Counted from the first letter of the stretch, positions 1 through 9,389 are shown. The stretch is 64,000 nt of DNA from Paenibacillus massiliensis 2301065 = DSM 16942 (GCF_000377505.1 NZ_KB898187.1:434001-498000); one strand, 5' to 3'. Numbers and translations: made by a program. Notes: generated by a model not told the origin, from the sequence alone.

Positions 1-412
1 TCATTTGAAAAGGCAATAGTATCTGTTCAAGCGAATAACCGTACCTGCCATCCGCATGATAGTCATCCTTCTCGATACCAGCTGTTACAGCGAGGGCCAA
101 TTTTCGGTCTGTGAGCTTATTTCCTTCGGAACCATAGGCCCAGCCATATGTGAGCACCTCATCCTGCCATTTCTTCAGGAGTGGGGGACTGCTGAACCAG
201 TATATCGGAAATTGAAGCACAAGATTGCCGTGAGCCTCAATCCGTCGCTGCTCCTCTTCCACATCCAGATGACCGTCAGGATACTCCTTATACAGATCAT
301 GTATGGTATATTGCTCCGGGTACTTGGCCAATTCCTCCATCCATCGTTTATTAATAACTGAGGTGTCCAGATTAGGGTGAGCCACAATGACAAGTGTTTT
401 CGATGTATGCAA
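1..412 (-). CDS. NAD(P)H:quinone oxidoreductase, flavodoxin-like fold (KefF/MdaB type), 3' end cut by window edge
   Basis: About 137 N-terminal residues are present; the gene runs off the left edge. The start is a TTG (410-412) preceded by GGAGGA at good distance; no in-frame ATG is available. Residues 11-14 read AHPN, the hallmark near the N-terminus of the flavodoxin_2 family, and residues 68-82 (FPIYWFSSPPLLKKW) are the conserved FMN/active-site segment of KefF-like quinone reductases. Members reduce quinones or other electrophiles with NAD(P)H in the cytoplasm, often under control of an adjacent HxlR/MarR-type repressor. The family call is secure; the substrate is unknown. Confidence 0.85.
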   Translation of the reverse strand, partial: MHTSKTLVIVAHPNLDTSVINKRWMEELAKYPEQYTIHDLYKEYPDGHLDVEEEQRRIEAHGNLVLQFPIYWFSSPPLLKKWQDEVLTYGWAYGSEGNKLTDRKLALAVTAGIEKDDYHADGRYGYSLEQILLPFQM

Positions 413-443
413 AATATGTTCCTCCTTCCATGTGTTCACCCTG

Positions 444-482
444 AGTATACCCGTTCAAATCATGTCCCGTAAGTACGCACTT
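444..482 (-). promoter_or_regulatory. Putative promoter and palindromic operator of the quinone reductase gene
   Basis: On the minus strand a TATACT -10 box (444-449) lies 17 bp from a weak TTACGG -35 (467-472). The near-palindrome AAGTGCGTACTT (471-482) overlaps the -35. That placement suits a repressor of the redox-sensing HxlR/MarR type, but no such gene is visible next to it. Inference only. Confidence 0.35.
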
Positions 483-523
483 TTAGTCTAGCTACTAACC
501 TTTAGGTAAGTATGGAGGCGAAG

Positions 524-1270
524 TTATAACATCGTCAAAATCTGTGGCCCGTGGTCAGTAATCGCAACCGTATGCTCATATTGGACACAAATCGAACGGT
601 CAATGGTACGGGTAGTCCAACCATCCCTCTCCACGTAGGAGCGCCAATCACCCAAGGTTAGCAAGGGCTCAATGGCAAGCACCATCCCTTTCACAAGGAG
701 GACTCCACTGCCTTTGGTGCCGTAGTGTGGCACTGTGGGCTCCTCCCATAGCTCCCTTCCGATGGCATGACCAGTGAAATCGCGCACATTACCATAACCA
801 AATCGCTGGACATAGCTATCAATAGCATAGCCAATATCCCCGATACGGTTGCCTGCGAATGCTTGCTCAATACCGAGTAGTAGGCTTTGATGGCACACCT
901 TCATGAGCTGCTCAATATCCGGAGAGACAGTTCCTACCGTATAGGTCCATCCTGAGTCTCCGTGAAAGCCTTGGTAGAAGGCACCGATATCAATAGTAAT
1001 GACATCCCCATCCTTGAGGGGAACCGAGTCGGGGAACCCATGGCAGATCACATCATTCTTGGCCGTGCAAATGGAGGCGGGGAAGCCCTGATGCCCTTTA
1101 AAGCTAGGAGCAGCCCCCCTTGAACGTATTTTCTCCTCCACTAATCTGTCGATCTCAATCGTTGTAACTCCAGGCTTAACCAACTCTCCAAGAAAGGCAT
1201 GACATTCGGCAACGATACGTCCTGCCTCCCTCATCAACTCGATTTCCTGATCCGTTTTTACAATGATCAT
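524..1270 (-). CDS. Type I methionine aminopeptidase (secondary, YflG/MapB-like)
   Basis: Removes the N-terminal methionine from nascent proteins in the cytoplasm. The 248-residue protein has the full dinuclear metal site of family M24A: Asp94 (ITIDIG), Asp105 (HGDSG), His168, Glu201 and Glu232, plus the substrate-positioning His77 (CHG). The start ATG follows AAGGAG at good spacing. The segment usually reading GHGIGRELHEDP is here GHAIGRELWEEP, so position 169 is Ala and the following His is Trp. This resembles second, non-ribosomal-operon MAPs such as B. subtilis YflG rather than the housekeeping map gene, which normally sits beside adk/infA. It lies 58 bp downstream of a LysR gene and may be co-transcribed with it. 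Confidence 0.9.
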   Translation of the reverse strand: MIIVKTDQEIELMREAGRIVAECHAFLGELVKPGVTTIEIDRLVEEKIRSRGAAPSFKGHQGFPASICTAKNDVICHGFPDSVPLKDGDVITIDIGAFYQGFHGDSGWTYTVGTVSPDIEQLMKVCHQSLLLGIEQAFAGNRIGDIGYAIDSYVQRFGYGNVRDFTGHAIGRELWEEPTVPHYGTKGSGVLLVKGMVLAIEPLLTLGDWRSYVERDGWTTRTIDRSICVQYEHTVAITDHGPQILTML

Positions 1271-1328
1271 GCCTTGATCTCCTTGCTAGAATAGGTTCGA
1301 TGAAATCGGGACAACTCACACCAAATCA

Positions 1329-2201
1329 CTACACTCTAAGGCTATCCATAAAAAAGCGCAGAGCATTGGATACCCACTTCTTCGGATGAAGTACAAGCTG
1401 AATCTCCAGCTTGAGCTCTGGATGGTGAAGAGGAAGTACCGTTAGCTCCCCGCGCTCAATCTCTTCCAAGGCTGCCATCTGTGGCAAAATCGATATGCCC
1501 TCACCGTTCTTGATGCTTCGCTTGATCGCCTCCGGATTCCCAAGCTCAAGTCCGACACGATAAGAAATCCCGTTCGTGCGAAGCAATCTCTCCAGCAGCT
1601 GTCTATAATTGCAGGTATGCTCTGGCAAGATCCACTCCGTATCCTCCAGATCAGCGAGCTCAATTCGTTCCTGCTGAATCAGCGGATGATTAGGATGAAC
1701 AATGAGTACAAGCGGTTCCTCCCGAATCGTAATCCAATGGAGGGCTGGATCACTGGAATCATCGGCAAGGATAAGTCCTACGTCCGCTTCTCCCTCTCTC
1801 ACTTGATGCAGGATCAACTCCTCGCGATCCGTATTTAATCGTATATTTAGCTCTGGATACTCCTTGCGAGTAGACTGCATATATGCAGGTAAGAAATACG
1901 AAGCAATGGAGTCCATCGTGCCGATCGTCATCGAGCCACCGCCCTGCTTGGCCATCTTCTCCTTGGATTGCTCGAAGAGCTCCAGCATTTGTCCGGCCAG
2001 CTTGAAGAGCTCCTCTCCTGCAGAGGTTAGACGGATCTTGTTGTTGCTGTAGCGCTCGAATAGCTTGACTTGATAGGCCTTCTCCAGCTTCTGGATCTGC
2101 GTCGTGACGCTGGATTGCGCGTAGCCCAGCACTTCCGCAGCCCTTGTAAAGCTCTCCCGTATGGCCACTTCCCGAAAAGTCTGCAGATAAATAAAATCCA
2201 A
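1329..2201 (-). CDS. LysR family transcriptional regulator
   Basis: About 290 residues. An N-terminal winged HTH (residues ~1-60, with the typical FTRAAEVLGYAQSSVTTQIQ recognition region) is followed by a periplasmic-binding-protein-like effector domain (~90-290, beginning GGGSMTIGTMDSIASYFLP). The long reading frame can start at GTG 2210, but the TTG at 2201 gives the usual LTTR start (M)DFIYLQTFREVA and is better spaced from GGGGTGG, so it is preferred. The gene is divergent from the DapA-family gene at 2313, with a palindrome between them, the classic LysR arrangement. It therefore probably controls that gene. The effector is unknown. Confidence 0.88.
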   Translation of the reverse strand: MDFIYLQTFREVAIRESFTRAAEVLGYAQSSVTTQIQKLEKAYQVKLFERYSNNKIRLTSAGEELFKLAGQMLELFEQSKEKMAKQGGGSMTIGTMDSIASYFLPAYMQSTRKEYPELNIRLNTDREELILHQVREGEADVGLILADDSSDPALHWITIREEPLVLIVHPNHPLIQQERIELADLEDTEWILPEHTCNYRQLLERLLRTNGISYRVGLELGNPEAIKRSIKNGEGISILPQMAALEEIERGELTVLPLHHPELKLEIQLVLHPKKWVSNALRFFMDSLRV

Positions 2202-2229
2202 TGTAGCCACCCCATCGAAAATATTGATT

Positions 2230-2247
2230 ATAATGATCGTTTATTAT
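2230..2247. promoter_or_regulatory. Candidate LysR operator in the divergent intergenic region
   Basis: ATAATGA-TCGT-TTATTAT is a near-perfect inverted repeat (6 of 7 arm positions) with the T-N11-A core typical of LysR boxes. It lies 29 bp upstream of the LysR start and 65 bp upstream of the DapA-family start. No experimental evidence. Confidence 0.45.
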
Positions 2248-2312
2248 AGATAACTCTGATGTTATTACCTATGGTACATTAGATTTACCATATTGGAAAG
2301 GGATTACTAATC

Positions 2313-3194
2313 ATGATGAATGAACAACAGATTCATGGGATTTTCATACCGGTGATCACACCGTTCTCACTCGACCACAAGCTGGATTGCGAATCATATC
2401 GAAAGTACGTTACCCATCTGGCAAGCCATGACATTCAAGGACTTGTCGTAAACGGCACGACAGGCGAGTCGCCAACCGTCTCCTGGGACGAAGTGAAGCA
2501 GCTGGTTCAGATCACGCAGGAAGTGCTCGCAAGTATGAACAAGACGATTCCCATTGTCGTTGGTACGGGAACCAACGATACGTATTCAACAGTTCATCGG
2601 ACTGAAATGGCAGCTGAACTAGGTGCAGATGCAGCCATGGTAGTTACTCCTTATTACAATCGACCAACACAAGAAGGTATTGTAGAACATTTTCGCACCG
2701 TGTCCCGTGCTGGCTTGCCTGTATTGGTCTATGAGATTCCAGCTCGTACGGGGAGTCGCATGACACTCGATACTCTGCGGAAAGTGCTGGATCTGGAAGG
2801 CGTAATCGGACTTAAGGACAGCTCGGGTGGCCTTGATCTCCTCCTGCAATTGACTCAGTATGAGACAAAGCCTATCCTGTGCGGTGAAGATGCATACTTC
2901 CATGCTATGCTATGCCAAGGAGCTGCTGGAGGCATGCTTGCTTCCGCACACATTAACCTTCAGAAATATGTAGACATCTATCAGCGTTTTGTAGCTGGCG
3001 ATGTGAACGGATCACGGGACAGCTTCAGACTACTGGAGCCAGTCATTCAGCAAGTATTCTCAGAGCCAGCACCGGCTCCAATCAAGTGGTGGCTTACCCA
3101 ACAACAGATCATTGCCACAGATCAACTGCGCTTGCCGCTGCTGCCTGCATCGGACAAGGTCAAGCAAGGACTTATAGCGTCCATTCCATCTTAA
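2313..3194 (+). CDS. DapA-family class I aldolase (4-hydroxy-tetrahydrodipicolinate synthase family)
   Basis: A 293-residue TIM-barrel lyase. It carries GTTGES (48-53), TPYYNRP (~112-118), the YEIPARTG segment with Tyr140 and Arg145 (YNVPGRTG in true DapA), and the Schiff-base lysine Lys168 in GLKDSSGG. DapA condenses pyruvate with aspartate semialdehyde in lysine and dipicolinate synthesis, but paralogues cleave or form other 2-keto acids such as KDG or N-acetylneuraminate. The arginine that binds the semialdehyde carboxylate in DapA is retained, favouring DapA-like chemistry. No lysine genes are adjacent, and the divergent LysR regulator suggests an inducible catabolic or secondary role. 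ATG follows AAAGGG; a second ATG at 2316 is equally possible. Confidence 0.85.
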   Translation: MMNEQQIHGIFIPVITPFSLDHKLDCESYRKYVTHLASHDIQGLVVNGTTGESPTVSWDEVKQLVQITQEVLASMNKTIPIVVGTGTNDTYSTVHRTEMAAELGADAAMVVTPYYNRPTQEGIVEHFRTVSRAGLPVLVYEIPARTGSRMTLDTLRKVLDLEGVIGLKDSSGGLDLLLQLTQYETKPILCGEDAYFHAMLCQGAAGGMLASAHINLQKYVDIYQRFVAGDVNGSRDSFRLLEPVIQQVFSEPAPAPIKWWLTQQQIIATDQLRLPLLPASDKVKQGLIASIPS

Positions 3195-3249
3195 TTACTG
3201 GGCTCCTCCTGGACCAGACTATGCAAGACACATGAATACACTTATTAGG

Positions 3250-3286
3250 AAGAAGCATCTCCAGCTAGGGAGACGCTTCTTTTTTC
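3250..3286 (+). terminator. Rho-independent terminator after the DapA-family gene
   Basis: A 13-bp stem (AAGAAGCATCTCC paired with GGAGACGCTTCTT, one mismatch) with a short loop, followed by a T tract. Confidence 0.85.
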
Positions 3287-3527
3287 ATTTAGTTGCTCAC
3301 TTTCTGATATCTCTGCCCTACTTCCTTCCGTTACTCCATTTTCACCCTTAACAGCAACCATTGAATACCAATGCAACTAATGACTGCTCCGCATGATTGG
3401 CGCCTTAATCACGAATTATCTGCTACGTCCACAATCAGGGACTATCGACGGCAATTCGCCCCCGCCACTAAGATACAGCTATGGATTGAATTCCAATTGA
3501 AGCTGAAGGCGAAAGGAATGTGATGAC
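3287..3527. other. Intergenic region before the first sugar ABC operon
   Basis: No gene or convincing regulatory element was seen, apart from the AAAGGA ribosome binding site near 3514 for the next gene. The importer's promoter must lie here but I could not place it with confidence. Confidence 0.4.
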
Positions 3528-4481
3528 ATGCCAAGAAATGCGAATATGCAGTCACTCAGGTACCCTGTTTCCAGAGCCCCCACGAGATTAGGACGAATGA
3601 TAAGAAATCGCTGGCTTTATTTGATGCTTCTCCCGGGACTATTGTATTTTCTCATTTTTAAATATTGGCCAATGTATGGGGTTCTCATTGCATTTAAAGA
3701 CTATCAGCCCTTCCTTGGCTTCTGGGAGAGCCCATTTGTAGGCTTGAAGCATTTTGAACGTTTCTTTCATGATCCGAATTTTGTGGTTCTTTTTCGCAAC
3801 ACATTAGTGCTAGCCATGCTCAACATTTTGTTTTTCTTCCCCCTCCCGATTGTTATAGCACTGATGCTGAACGAGCTTCGCTACCACCTGTTCAAACGAA
3901 CCATTCAGACTCTGGTCTATATTCCTCATTTCATGTCCTGGGTCGTTGTCGTCGGAATTGCTTATATTTTCTTGACCACTGAAGGTGGTATTGTGAATGA
4001 TCTTCTGGTGTACTTTGGCTGGGAGAAGATCAACTTTCTCGCGAGCAATGACTGGTTTCGGACCATCGTGACCGCTGAAGTCATTTGGAAAGAGACAGGT
4101 TGGGGTACGATTATTTTCCTTGCTGCCCTTGCTGGAGTTGATCCGCAGCTATATGAAGCGGCACGCATGGATGGAGCAAATCGGCTTCGCCAGCTATGGC
4201 ATATCACGCTACCTGCCATCCGCAGCACCATCATAATCTTGTTGATCCTTCGGCTCGGACATTTCCTGGATACAGGCTTTGAACAGATTTTCCTCATGCT
4301 TAATGCAATGAACCGTGATGTCGGAGAGGTATTTGATACTTACGTCTATTCCGTCGGCATTAGCCAGGGGCAATATAGCTTCAGTACGGCTGTTGGCTTG
4401 TTCAAGTCACTCGTTGGTCTAGTGCTGGTCGTCGTAGCCAACCATTTAGCCAAGAAATTCGGTGAAGAAGGAATCTATTAG
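3528..4481 (+). CDS. Carbohydrate ABC transporter permease, LplB/MalF type (CUT1)
   Basis: A 317-residue inner-membrane permease with six predicted transmembrane segments. The EAA loop, which docks the ATPase, reads EAARMDGANRLRQLWHITLP at about residues 210-229. The YLMLLPGLLYFLIFKYWPMYG start is characteristic of LplB-like permeases abundant in Paenibacillus, which import oligosaccharides. It is first in an operon with a partner permease (21 bp downstream) and a binding lipoprotein. No ATPase gene is present; by analogy with B. subtilis, a shared MsmX-type ATPase encoded elsewhere would energise it. Confidence 0.93.
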   Translation: MPRNANMQSLRYPVSRAPTRLGRMIRNRWLYLMLLPGLLYFLIFKYWPMYGVLIAFKDYQPFLGFWESPFVGLKHFERFFHDPNFVVLFRNTLVLAMLNILFFFPLPIVIALMLNELRYHLFKRTIQTLVYIPHFMSWVVVVGIAYIFLTTEGGIVNDLLVYFGWEKINFLASNDWFRTIVTAEVIWKETGWGTIIFLAALAGVDPQLYEAARMDGANRLRQLWHITLPAIRSTIIILLILRLGHFLDTGFEQIFLMLNAMNRDVGEVFDTYVYSVGISQGQYSFSTAVGLFKSLVGLVLVVVANHLAKKFGEEGIY

Positions 4482-4501
4482 GGAAGGAGCGTGTACGGGA
4501 A

Positions 4502-5383
4502 ATGTCGATCAGACCCAGCAAGGGAAGCCGAATTTTTGACTACTTAAACATCACATTATTGAGTGCATTCGCTCTGCTCACCGTGCTTCCTTTCATTTAC
4601 GTGATTGCCGGTTCTTTTGCTACGCAGAAGGAGCTGTTAACACGTGGATTCATTTTATTCCCTACAGAATTTACACTGGATGCATACAAATACATTTTCT
4701 CTACCCCGACACTTGTCAAAAGCTTGTTCGTTACCATCTACATTACGCTATTCGGCACACTCATCAACATCTTTCTCACCTGCCTGATGGCGTATCCGCT
4801 AGCCCGCAAGGACATGGATTTTCGCCGCCCCATCCTGATGCTCATTGTATTCACCATGCTATTTAGTGGCGGGATGATTCCAACCTTCCTCGTGGTCAAG
4901 CAACTGGGAATGATCAATACGTATTGGTCCCTGCTCATTCCAGGAGCGATCAGTGCCTTTAACCTGATTATCATCCGCAACTTTTTCCAGCAACTACCGG
5001 AAAGCCTGGAGGAATCTGCTAAGATAGATGGGTGTAACGATCTGAGTGTGTTTTTCCGAATTGTAATCCCTTTATCCATGCCAGCCATTGCTACCTTCTC
5101 ATTGTTTTATGCTGTAGGCCACTGGAATACTTATTTTAACGCTGTCCTGTATATCAACGATAATACGAAATGGCCGATTCAGGTGCTTTTGCGACAGTTC
5201 GTAATTCTGGCTTCTGGTGGAATCGGAGACTCTACCGCAATGGAAGCAGATTATGTTGCACCACCTGAGCAGTCACTGAAAATGGCCGTCATCGTCGTGT
5301 CTACCTTACCAATTTTGCTGGTCTATCCATTTTTGCAAAAGCATTTTGCCAAAGGCGTACTGCTCGGATCAGTAAAAGGCTGA
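4502..5383 (+). CDS. Carbohydrate ABC transporter permease, LplC/MalG type (CUT1)
   Basis: A 293-residue partner permease with six predicted membrane segments. The EAA motif reads EESAKIDGCNDLSVFFRIVI (~residues 176-195). The C-terminus ends with the family signature PFLQKHFAKGVLLGSVKG. It would form a heterodimer with the upstream permease. The start ATG follows GGGAAGGAGC in the 20-bp gap between the two permease genes. Confidence 0.93.
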   Translation: MSIRPSKGSRIFDYLNITLLSAFALLTVLPFIYVIAGSFATQKELLTRGFILFPTEFTLDAYKYIFSTPTLVKSLFVTIYITLFGTLINIFLTCLMAYPLARKDMDFRRPILMLIVFTMLFSGGMIPTFLVVKQLGMINTYWSLLIPGAISAFNLIIIRNFFQQLPESLEESAKIDGCNDLSVFFRIVIPLSMPAIATFSLFYAVGHWNTYFNAVLYINDNTKWPIQVLLRQFVILASGGIGDSTAMEADYVAPPEQSLKMAVIVVSTLPILLVYPFLQKHFAKGVLLGSVKG

Positions 5384-5424
5384 CAACCCTATAAATAACG
5401 ATTCTTAATAGAGGAGGATCATCA

Positions 5425-6936
5425 ATGAAGAGACAACCTTGGACAACGTGGTTCGCCACAGGAGCTGCGCTCGTCTCGCTAAGCCTGATCATGACCGCCT
5501 GTGTCGGGAGTAATAATCAAGCCTCGCAAGGAGCCAGCCCAGGCAGCACTGAAGGAAGACTGACGCTATCCATGATGCTGCCTACCTATAATGCGGAGCA
5601 AATGCCTGAGAGCAGCTCCATTCTTGCGCAGCTTGAGGAGAAGACCAATACAGACCTATCCGTGTCATGGGTCCCCTCCTCGTCTTATACGGATAAACTA
5701 AGTGCCACAGTAGCCTCTGGTGAGCTTCCAAAAGCATTCGTTGCCTTGGAGCCTAAGGCCTCCTTCATCATTAATGCCGCCCGTTCGGGAATGTTCTGGG
5801 AAGTCGGCCCGTATCTGAGCAGCTACCCGAATCTTAGTAAGATGTCGGATGTCGTATTGAACAATGTTTCCATCGACGGCAAAATATACGGTCTATACCG
5901 GGAGCGGGACCTGGCACGCTTCGGATTAATGATACGTCAGGACTGGTTGGATCATCTTGGGCTAGAGCCACCCAAGAACCTCGATGAGCTGTACGAAGTT
6001 CTGAAAGCGTTTGCCAACCAGGACCCTGATCAAAACGGACGCCAGGATACAGTTGGACTCGCTGTTGGCATGCAAGGCAATAACATTGCTGGCTTTAAGG
6101 ATATCCTGGTGTACATGGGAGGTCCGAATGAATGGGAGCTGAAAGATGGTCAGATGATTCCTGCTCACATGACGGAGGCATACATGGACACCCTGAAGTT
6201 CTATAAGAGGCTATATGATGAGAAGCTGATTAACCAGGACTTCGCACTAGTGCAGGATGGCCGCACGGTCATGTACAAAGGCAAGGCTGGTCTTTGGATC
6301 GACAATATGATTGACGGTAAAAATATTGAGGAAAACATCAAAAAGGTCGTACCGGAAGCCAAGATTGATCTAATTAACCGGATTGCAGGGCCAAACGGCG
6401 ACGCTACTCGCGCTGGAGCGGGCTTTCTGGGCATGTATATGATCCCAAAAACCAGTGTCAAAACGGAGGAAGAGCTTAAGCATATCCTCTCCTATTTCGA
6501 CAAGGTATCCGAGAAGGAAATTCAGAATCTGCTGAAGTATGGCGTTGAGGGTATGCAATATACGTTGGAGAGTGGACAATACGTACAGAGCACGGATGCC
6601 AAGGCGCGGGCTGAGATGACGGACAGCAGCCAGTTCATGATCTTGCAAAATGAGATCGAGAACTATGGCACTGAGCTGGAGCAGCTTAGTACGGAGCTAT
6701 TCAAGGACAATGCCACCTTCGCCACTCCCAATCCGGCAGCCCCTTTCATCTCGAACACGGCTATAGAGCTCGGAAATGAGCTGAATAAGATTATTCAGGA
6801 TGCGACCGTCAAATTCATTATGGGTACAGCTAGTGAGCAGGAGTGGCAACAGGCAGTAGATAAGTGGCTGCAAGGCGGTGGAAGCAAAATCATTGAGGAG
6901 ATCAATGCCGAATATGCCAAGACAGGAAAGTCATAA
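5425..6936 (+). CDS. Extracellular sugar-binding lipoprotein (LplA-like) of ABC importer
   Basis: A 503-residue solute-binding protein (family 1). The N-terminus has a signal peptide with lipobox MTAC, giving a lipid-anchored Cys at about residue 26, then a Ser/Gly-rich linker. The body has the family features of LplA-like proteins: WLDHLGLEPPKNLDELYEVLKAF (family segment at ~173-195) and a GTASEQEW motif near the C-terminus. It captures the oligosaccharide outside the membrane and delivers it to the two upstream permeases. The ribosome binding site GAGGAGG is strong. The substrate cannot be told from sequence. Confidence 0.92.
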   Translation: MKRQPWTTWFATGAALVSLSLIMTACVGSNNQASQGASPGSTEGRLTLSMMLPTYNAEQMPESSSILAQLEEKTNTDLSVSWVPSSSYTDKLSATVASGELPKAFVALEPKASFIINAARSGMFWEVGPYLSSYPNLSKMSDVVLNNVSIDGKIYGLYRERDLARFGLMIRQDWLDHLGLEPPKNLDELYEVLKAFANQDPDQNGRQDTVGLAVGMQGNNIAGFKDILVYMGGPNEWELKDGQMIPAHMTEAYMDTLKFYKRLYDEKLINQDFALVQDGRTVMYKGKAGLWIDNMIDGKNIEENIKKVVPEAKIDLINRIAGPNGDATRAGAGFLGMYMIPKTSVKTEEELKHILSYFDKVSEKEIQNLLKYGVEGMQYTLESGQYVQSTDAKARAEMTDSSQFMILQNEIENYGTELEQLSTELFKDNATFATPNPAAPFISNTAIELGNELNKIIQDATVKFIMGTASEQEWQQAVDKWLQGGGSKIIEEINAEYAKTGKS

Positions 6937-7047
6937 CCTATGTGTTCTATATCTTGTGCCATGTAATCCTCTGAGTACACGTTAAATTGTCATAGTCAGG
7001 TATAACCTAGTCAAGAATAATACGACCTTCGTAGCACGGGATGCCAC

Positions 7048-7089
7048 ACCCCATAGGAACAATGCTCGTGTTGCTCTCTCCTATGGGGT
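7048..7089. terminator. Inverted repeat between convergent genes, possible bidirectional terminator
   Basis: Perfect 11-bp arms (ACCCCATAGGA / TCCTATGGGGT) with a 20-nt loop, lying between the ends of the sugar importer operon and the AraC gene. There is no T tract on either side, so intrinsic termination is uncertain. Confidence 0.5.
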
Positions 7090-7118
7090 ATGGTAATCGC
7101 TACAGGCCACCCTATGAG

Positions 7119-9389
7119 CTACAATCCTTCCCGATATTTACCGGGTGTCGTTCCCATGATTTTGCGAAATGAGCGAATGAAATTGGCAGAATTGTTATAT
7201 TGCAATCGCTCAGCGATCTCAGCGATCTTCATATCGGTCTCCTTGAGCCAGACTTTCGCCATCTCCATGCGGTAAGATGTGAGATACTCGCCAAAATTCA
7301 CGCCGGTCTCCTGACGGAAGACACGGCTCACGTAGTGCGGATGATAATGAATCCGGGAGGAGCAATACTCCAGCGTCAGCTCCGTATCGAACTCCCGATG
7401 AATCATGTCGATAATGCTCTCCGAAATTTGCTTAAATTGATGACTTCGTCTGCTCTCAAGCTCCAGGGTGTAAGGCTGCACGAATAACGACCAGAACCAT
7501 TGTTCCATCTCCCGGGTATTGCGAAGCCTGAACAATTCATGGACTAGTAGGGCTTCATCCTCCCCTATTCGTTCCATTGGGAGCGATAGCTCTTGGCCAA
7601 ATTTTAGAAAGCTCACCAGTAGACGCAGCAGCGACAAATGATAATCCTGAAAGGGCGCATGTGCCAAGAAAAGTGCTTCAATGAAATGCTTCAGCTCCAC
7701 CTCAGCTAGTGATAAATCCCCAGACCGGACTGCATCGAATAAGGACTGCTCTTTATCTCGCGGAAAAAGACTCAGATCACCCTTCTGCGGCTGTACATCT
7801 TCAATAAACAAAATCGTCTGTTCCCCAAGACCTGCGCTGAATTTCAAAGCGGTTGTAGACTCATACATAGCCTGCTGTGCTGCAGAGAACATGTAGAATG
7901 GACGGCTAATACCGATACTTACACTAATATTCAAATACTGAGATATTGCGGCCTGAATTGCAGAGGACATCTTAAATAGCTGTGCCTTTAGCATCTCTCC
8001 CTGTTGATCTGTCCCGATCAAGGTTACTTGGCTATCTGTACGAACTACAGGGAGAAGCCTCTGCTCAGCGGGGACGAGCTCTTCCACCATATTATTGATA
8101 GCGAACATGAGCAAATCTCGATTCCCTTCTTCATAACGGGTATCCTCAAGGGTGTCAATCTGAATGGCAAGCAGGCTCATGGTCGGCCACGGACACTTCC
8201 ATCCATACCAGCTCAGTTTTTCCACAAAATCATCATTGCTGATCTCTCCTGAGAACAGCTTATGCATGAAAAATTCCTTCAATTGCGTCTGCTGTCCCTG
8301 AAGCTCATTAGTAATCCGCGATTGATTGCGAAGCAGGAAATGAACACGTTCTCCAATAGCCTGCAGCTCACCCACAGACTCCTTCGGATCAGCTGTCACC
8401 GCTACATCGGCAAGTGCGGTGTTAATCGCACGAATAGGACTGTACATCCTTCTGGAGCCAATCCACGCCAGAATTAACGTGATGAGCAAAATGAGAAAGC
8501 ATACAAGAAGCGTCATCCAGCCAATCATTTGATTCTGTTCATTGACCTGCTCGTTCGAAGCTACGGAAACGTAGATCCAGCCATTATAAGAGGATTTGCG
8601 ATAGGTGATAGTTACGGTCTCCCCTTTTTGCTTGGTCACGTACTGCCCTGTACTAGCAGTTGCTTCCTTGAGAGGCTGTAAAGAAGGCTCACCGGATAGG
8701 CTGTGTCCTGGTACACTTCCATCATCACGCTGATGAAGCAGTTTAAATTCATGGTCCATAATGAAAGCGTTTCCTAATTTGTTGTCCTGAAGAGACAATC
8801 TTCTTGCGATCGCGTCAGGAGATAACGCAACACTGATGATGCCTTTGGGGTTAGCCGCATTAAAGGGGTATTTCTTCACAAAAAAGACGGATTCACTCGT
8901 ATGTGAAGTACTGTTCTTATCCCTGATCCAGAAGGAGCCTGTCTGTTCACGGGCGAAGCTTTCCATCTGTGGCATGAAACCGGGCGAGCTATATTCATTA
9001 ATCCCAGTGCCTGATACCATCCACTCCCTACTAAGACTGACCAGGTAGATTTCCTTAATACCCAGCTCGTAAGTCTGGATCGTGGCGATCCCTTTATATA
9101 ATTCATGAACCATTTCAAAATCCTGATTCGTAATTTCCTTATTAAAGGCATGGCTCACGACCGAGGACTGTAAAAACTGTGTTGCTGAGTTATCAATGGT
9201 CCTGAGCATCTGCTCGACTCCCATCTGTGTCTGCTGCAACAGCAGCTCATTTCCTCGGTTCACATTTTTCTGTACAGTCAAAGAGGAATTGTAATAAGAC
9301 AAGGCACCTAGTACGATGACTGGAAGAGTGCCTAATACCACAGAGAATAGCAATAGCTTCCATAGGTAGGAAAGAGAACGTAATTTCAT
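7119..9389 (-). CDS. Membrane-anchored AraC-family regulator with extracellular sensor domain
   Basis: A 756-residue protein of a type common in Paenibacillus. One membrane helix (~12-34) is followed by an extracellular Cache-like domain (~35-290) and a second helix (~292-314). A cytoplasmic linker and a domain of uncertain type (~380-560) precede a C-terminal AraC HTH pair (~655-752, ending ANFIRSFRKIMGTTPGKYREG). Such proteins are thought to sense extracellular sugar, or a sugar-loaded binding protein, and to activate nearby CUT1 importer and glycosidase genes. It is convergent with the 3528-6936 importer, its likeliest target. Its ATG, with a GGAGG site, begins only 50 bp after the end of the first ger operon, and no terminator was seen between them. 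Confidence 0.88.
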   Translation of the reverse strand: MKLRSLSYLWKLLLFSVVLGTLPVIVLGALSYYNSSLTVQKNVNRGNELLLQQTQMGVEQMLRTIDNSATQFLQSSVVSHAFNKEITNQDFEMVHELYKGIATIQTYELGIKEIYLVSLSREWMVSGTGINEYSSPGFMPQMESFAREQTGSFWIRDKNSTSHTSESVFFVKKYPFNAANPKGIISVALSPDAIARRLSLQDNKLGNAFIMDHEFKLLHQRDDGSVPGHSLSGEPSLQPLKEATASTGQYVTKQKGETVTITYRKSSYNGWIYVSVASNEQVNEQNQMIGWMTLLVCFLILLITLILAWIGSRRMYSPIRAINTALADVAVTADPKESVGELQAIGERVHFLLRNQSRITNELQGQQTQLKEFFMHKLFSGEISNDDFVEKLSWYGWKCPWPTMSLLAIQIDTLEDTRYEEGNRDLLMFAINNMVEELVPAEQRLLPVVRTDSQVTLIGTDQQGEMLKAQLFKMSSAIQAAISQYLNISVSIGISRPFYMFSAAQQAMYESTTALKFSAGLGEQTILFIEDVQPQKGDLSLFPRDKEQSLFDAVRSGDLSLAEVELKHFIEALFLAHAPFQDYHLSLLRLLVSFLKFGQELSLPMERIGEDEALLVHELFRLRNTREMEQWFWSLFVQPYTLELESRRSHQFKQISESIIDMIHREFDTELTLEYCSSRIHYHPHYVSRVFRQETGVNFGEYLTSYRMEMAKVWLKETDMKIAEIAERLQYNNSANFIRSFRKIMGTTPGKYREGL

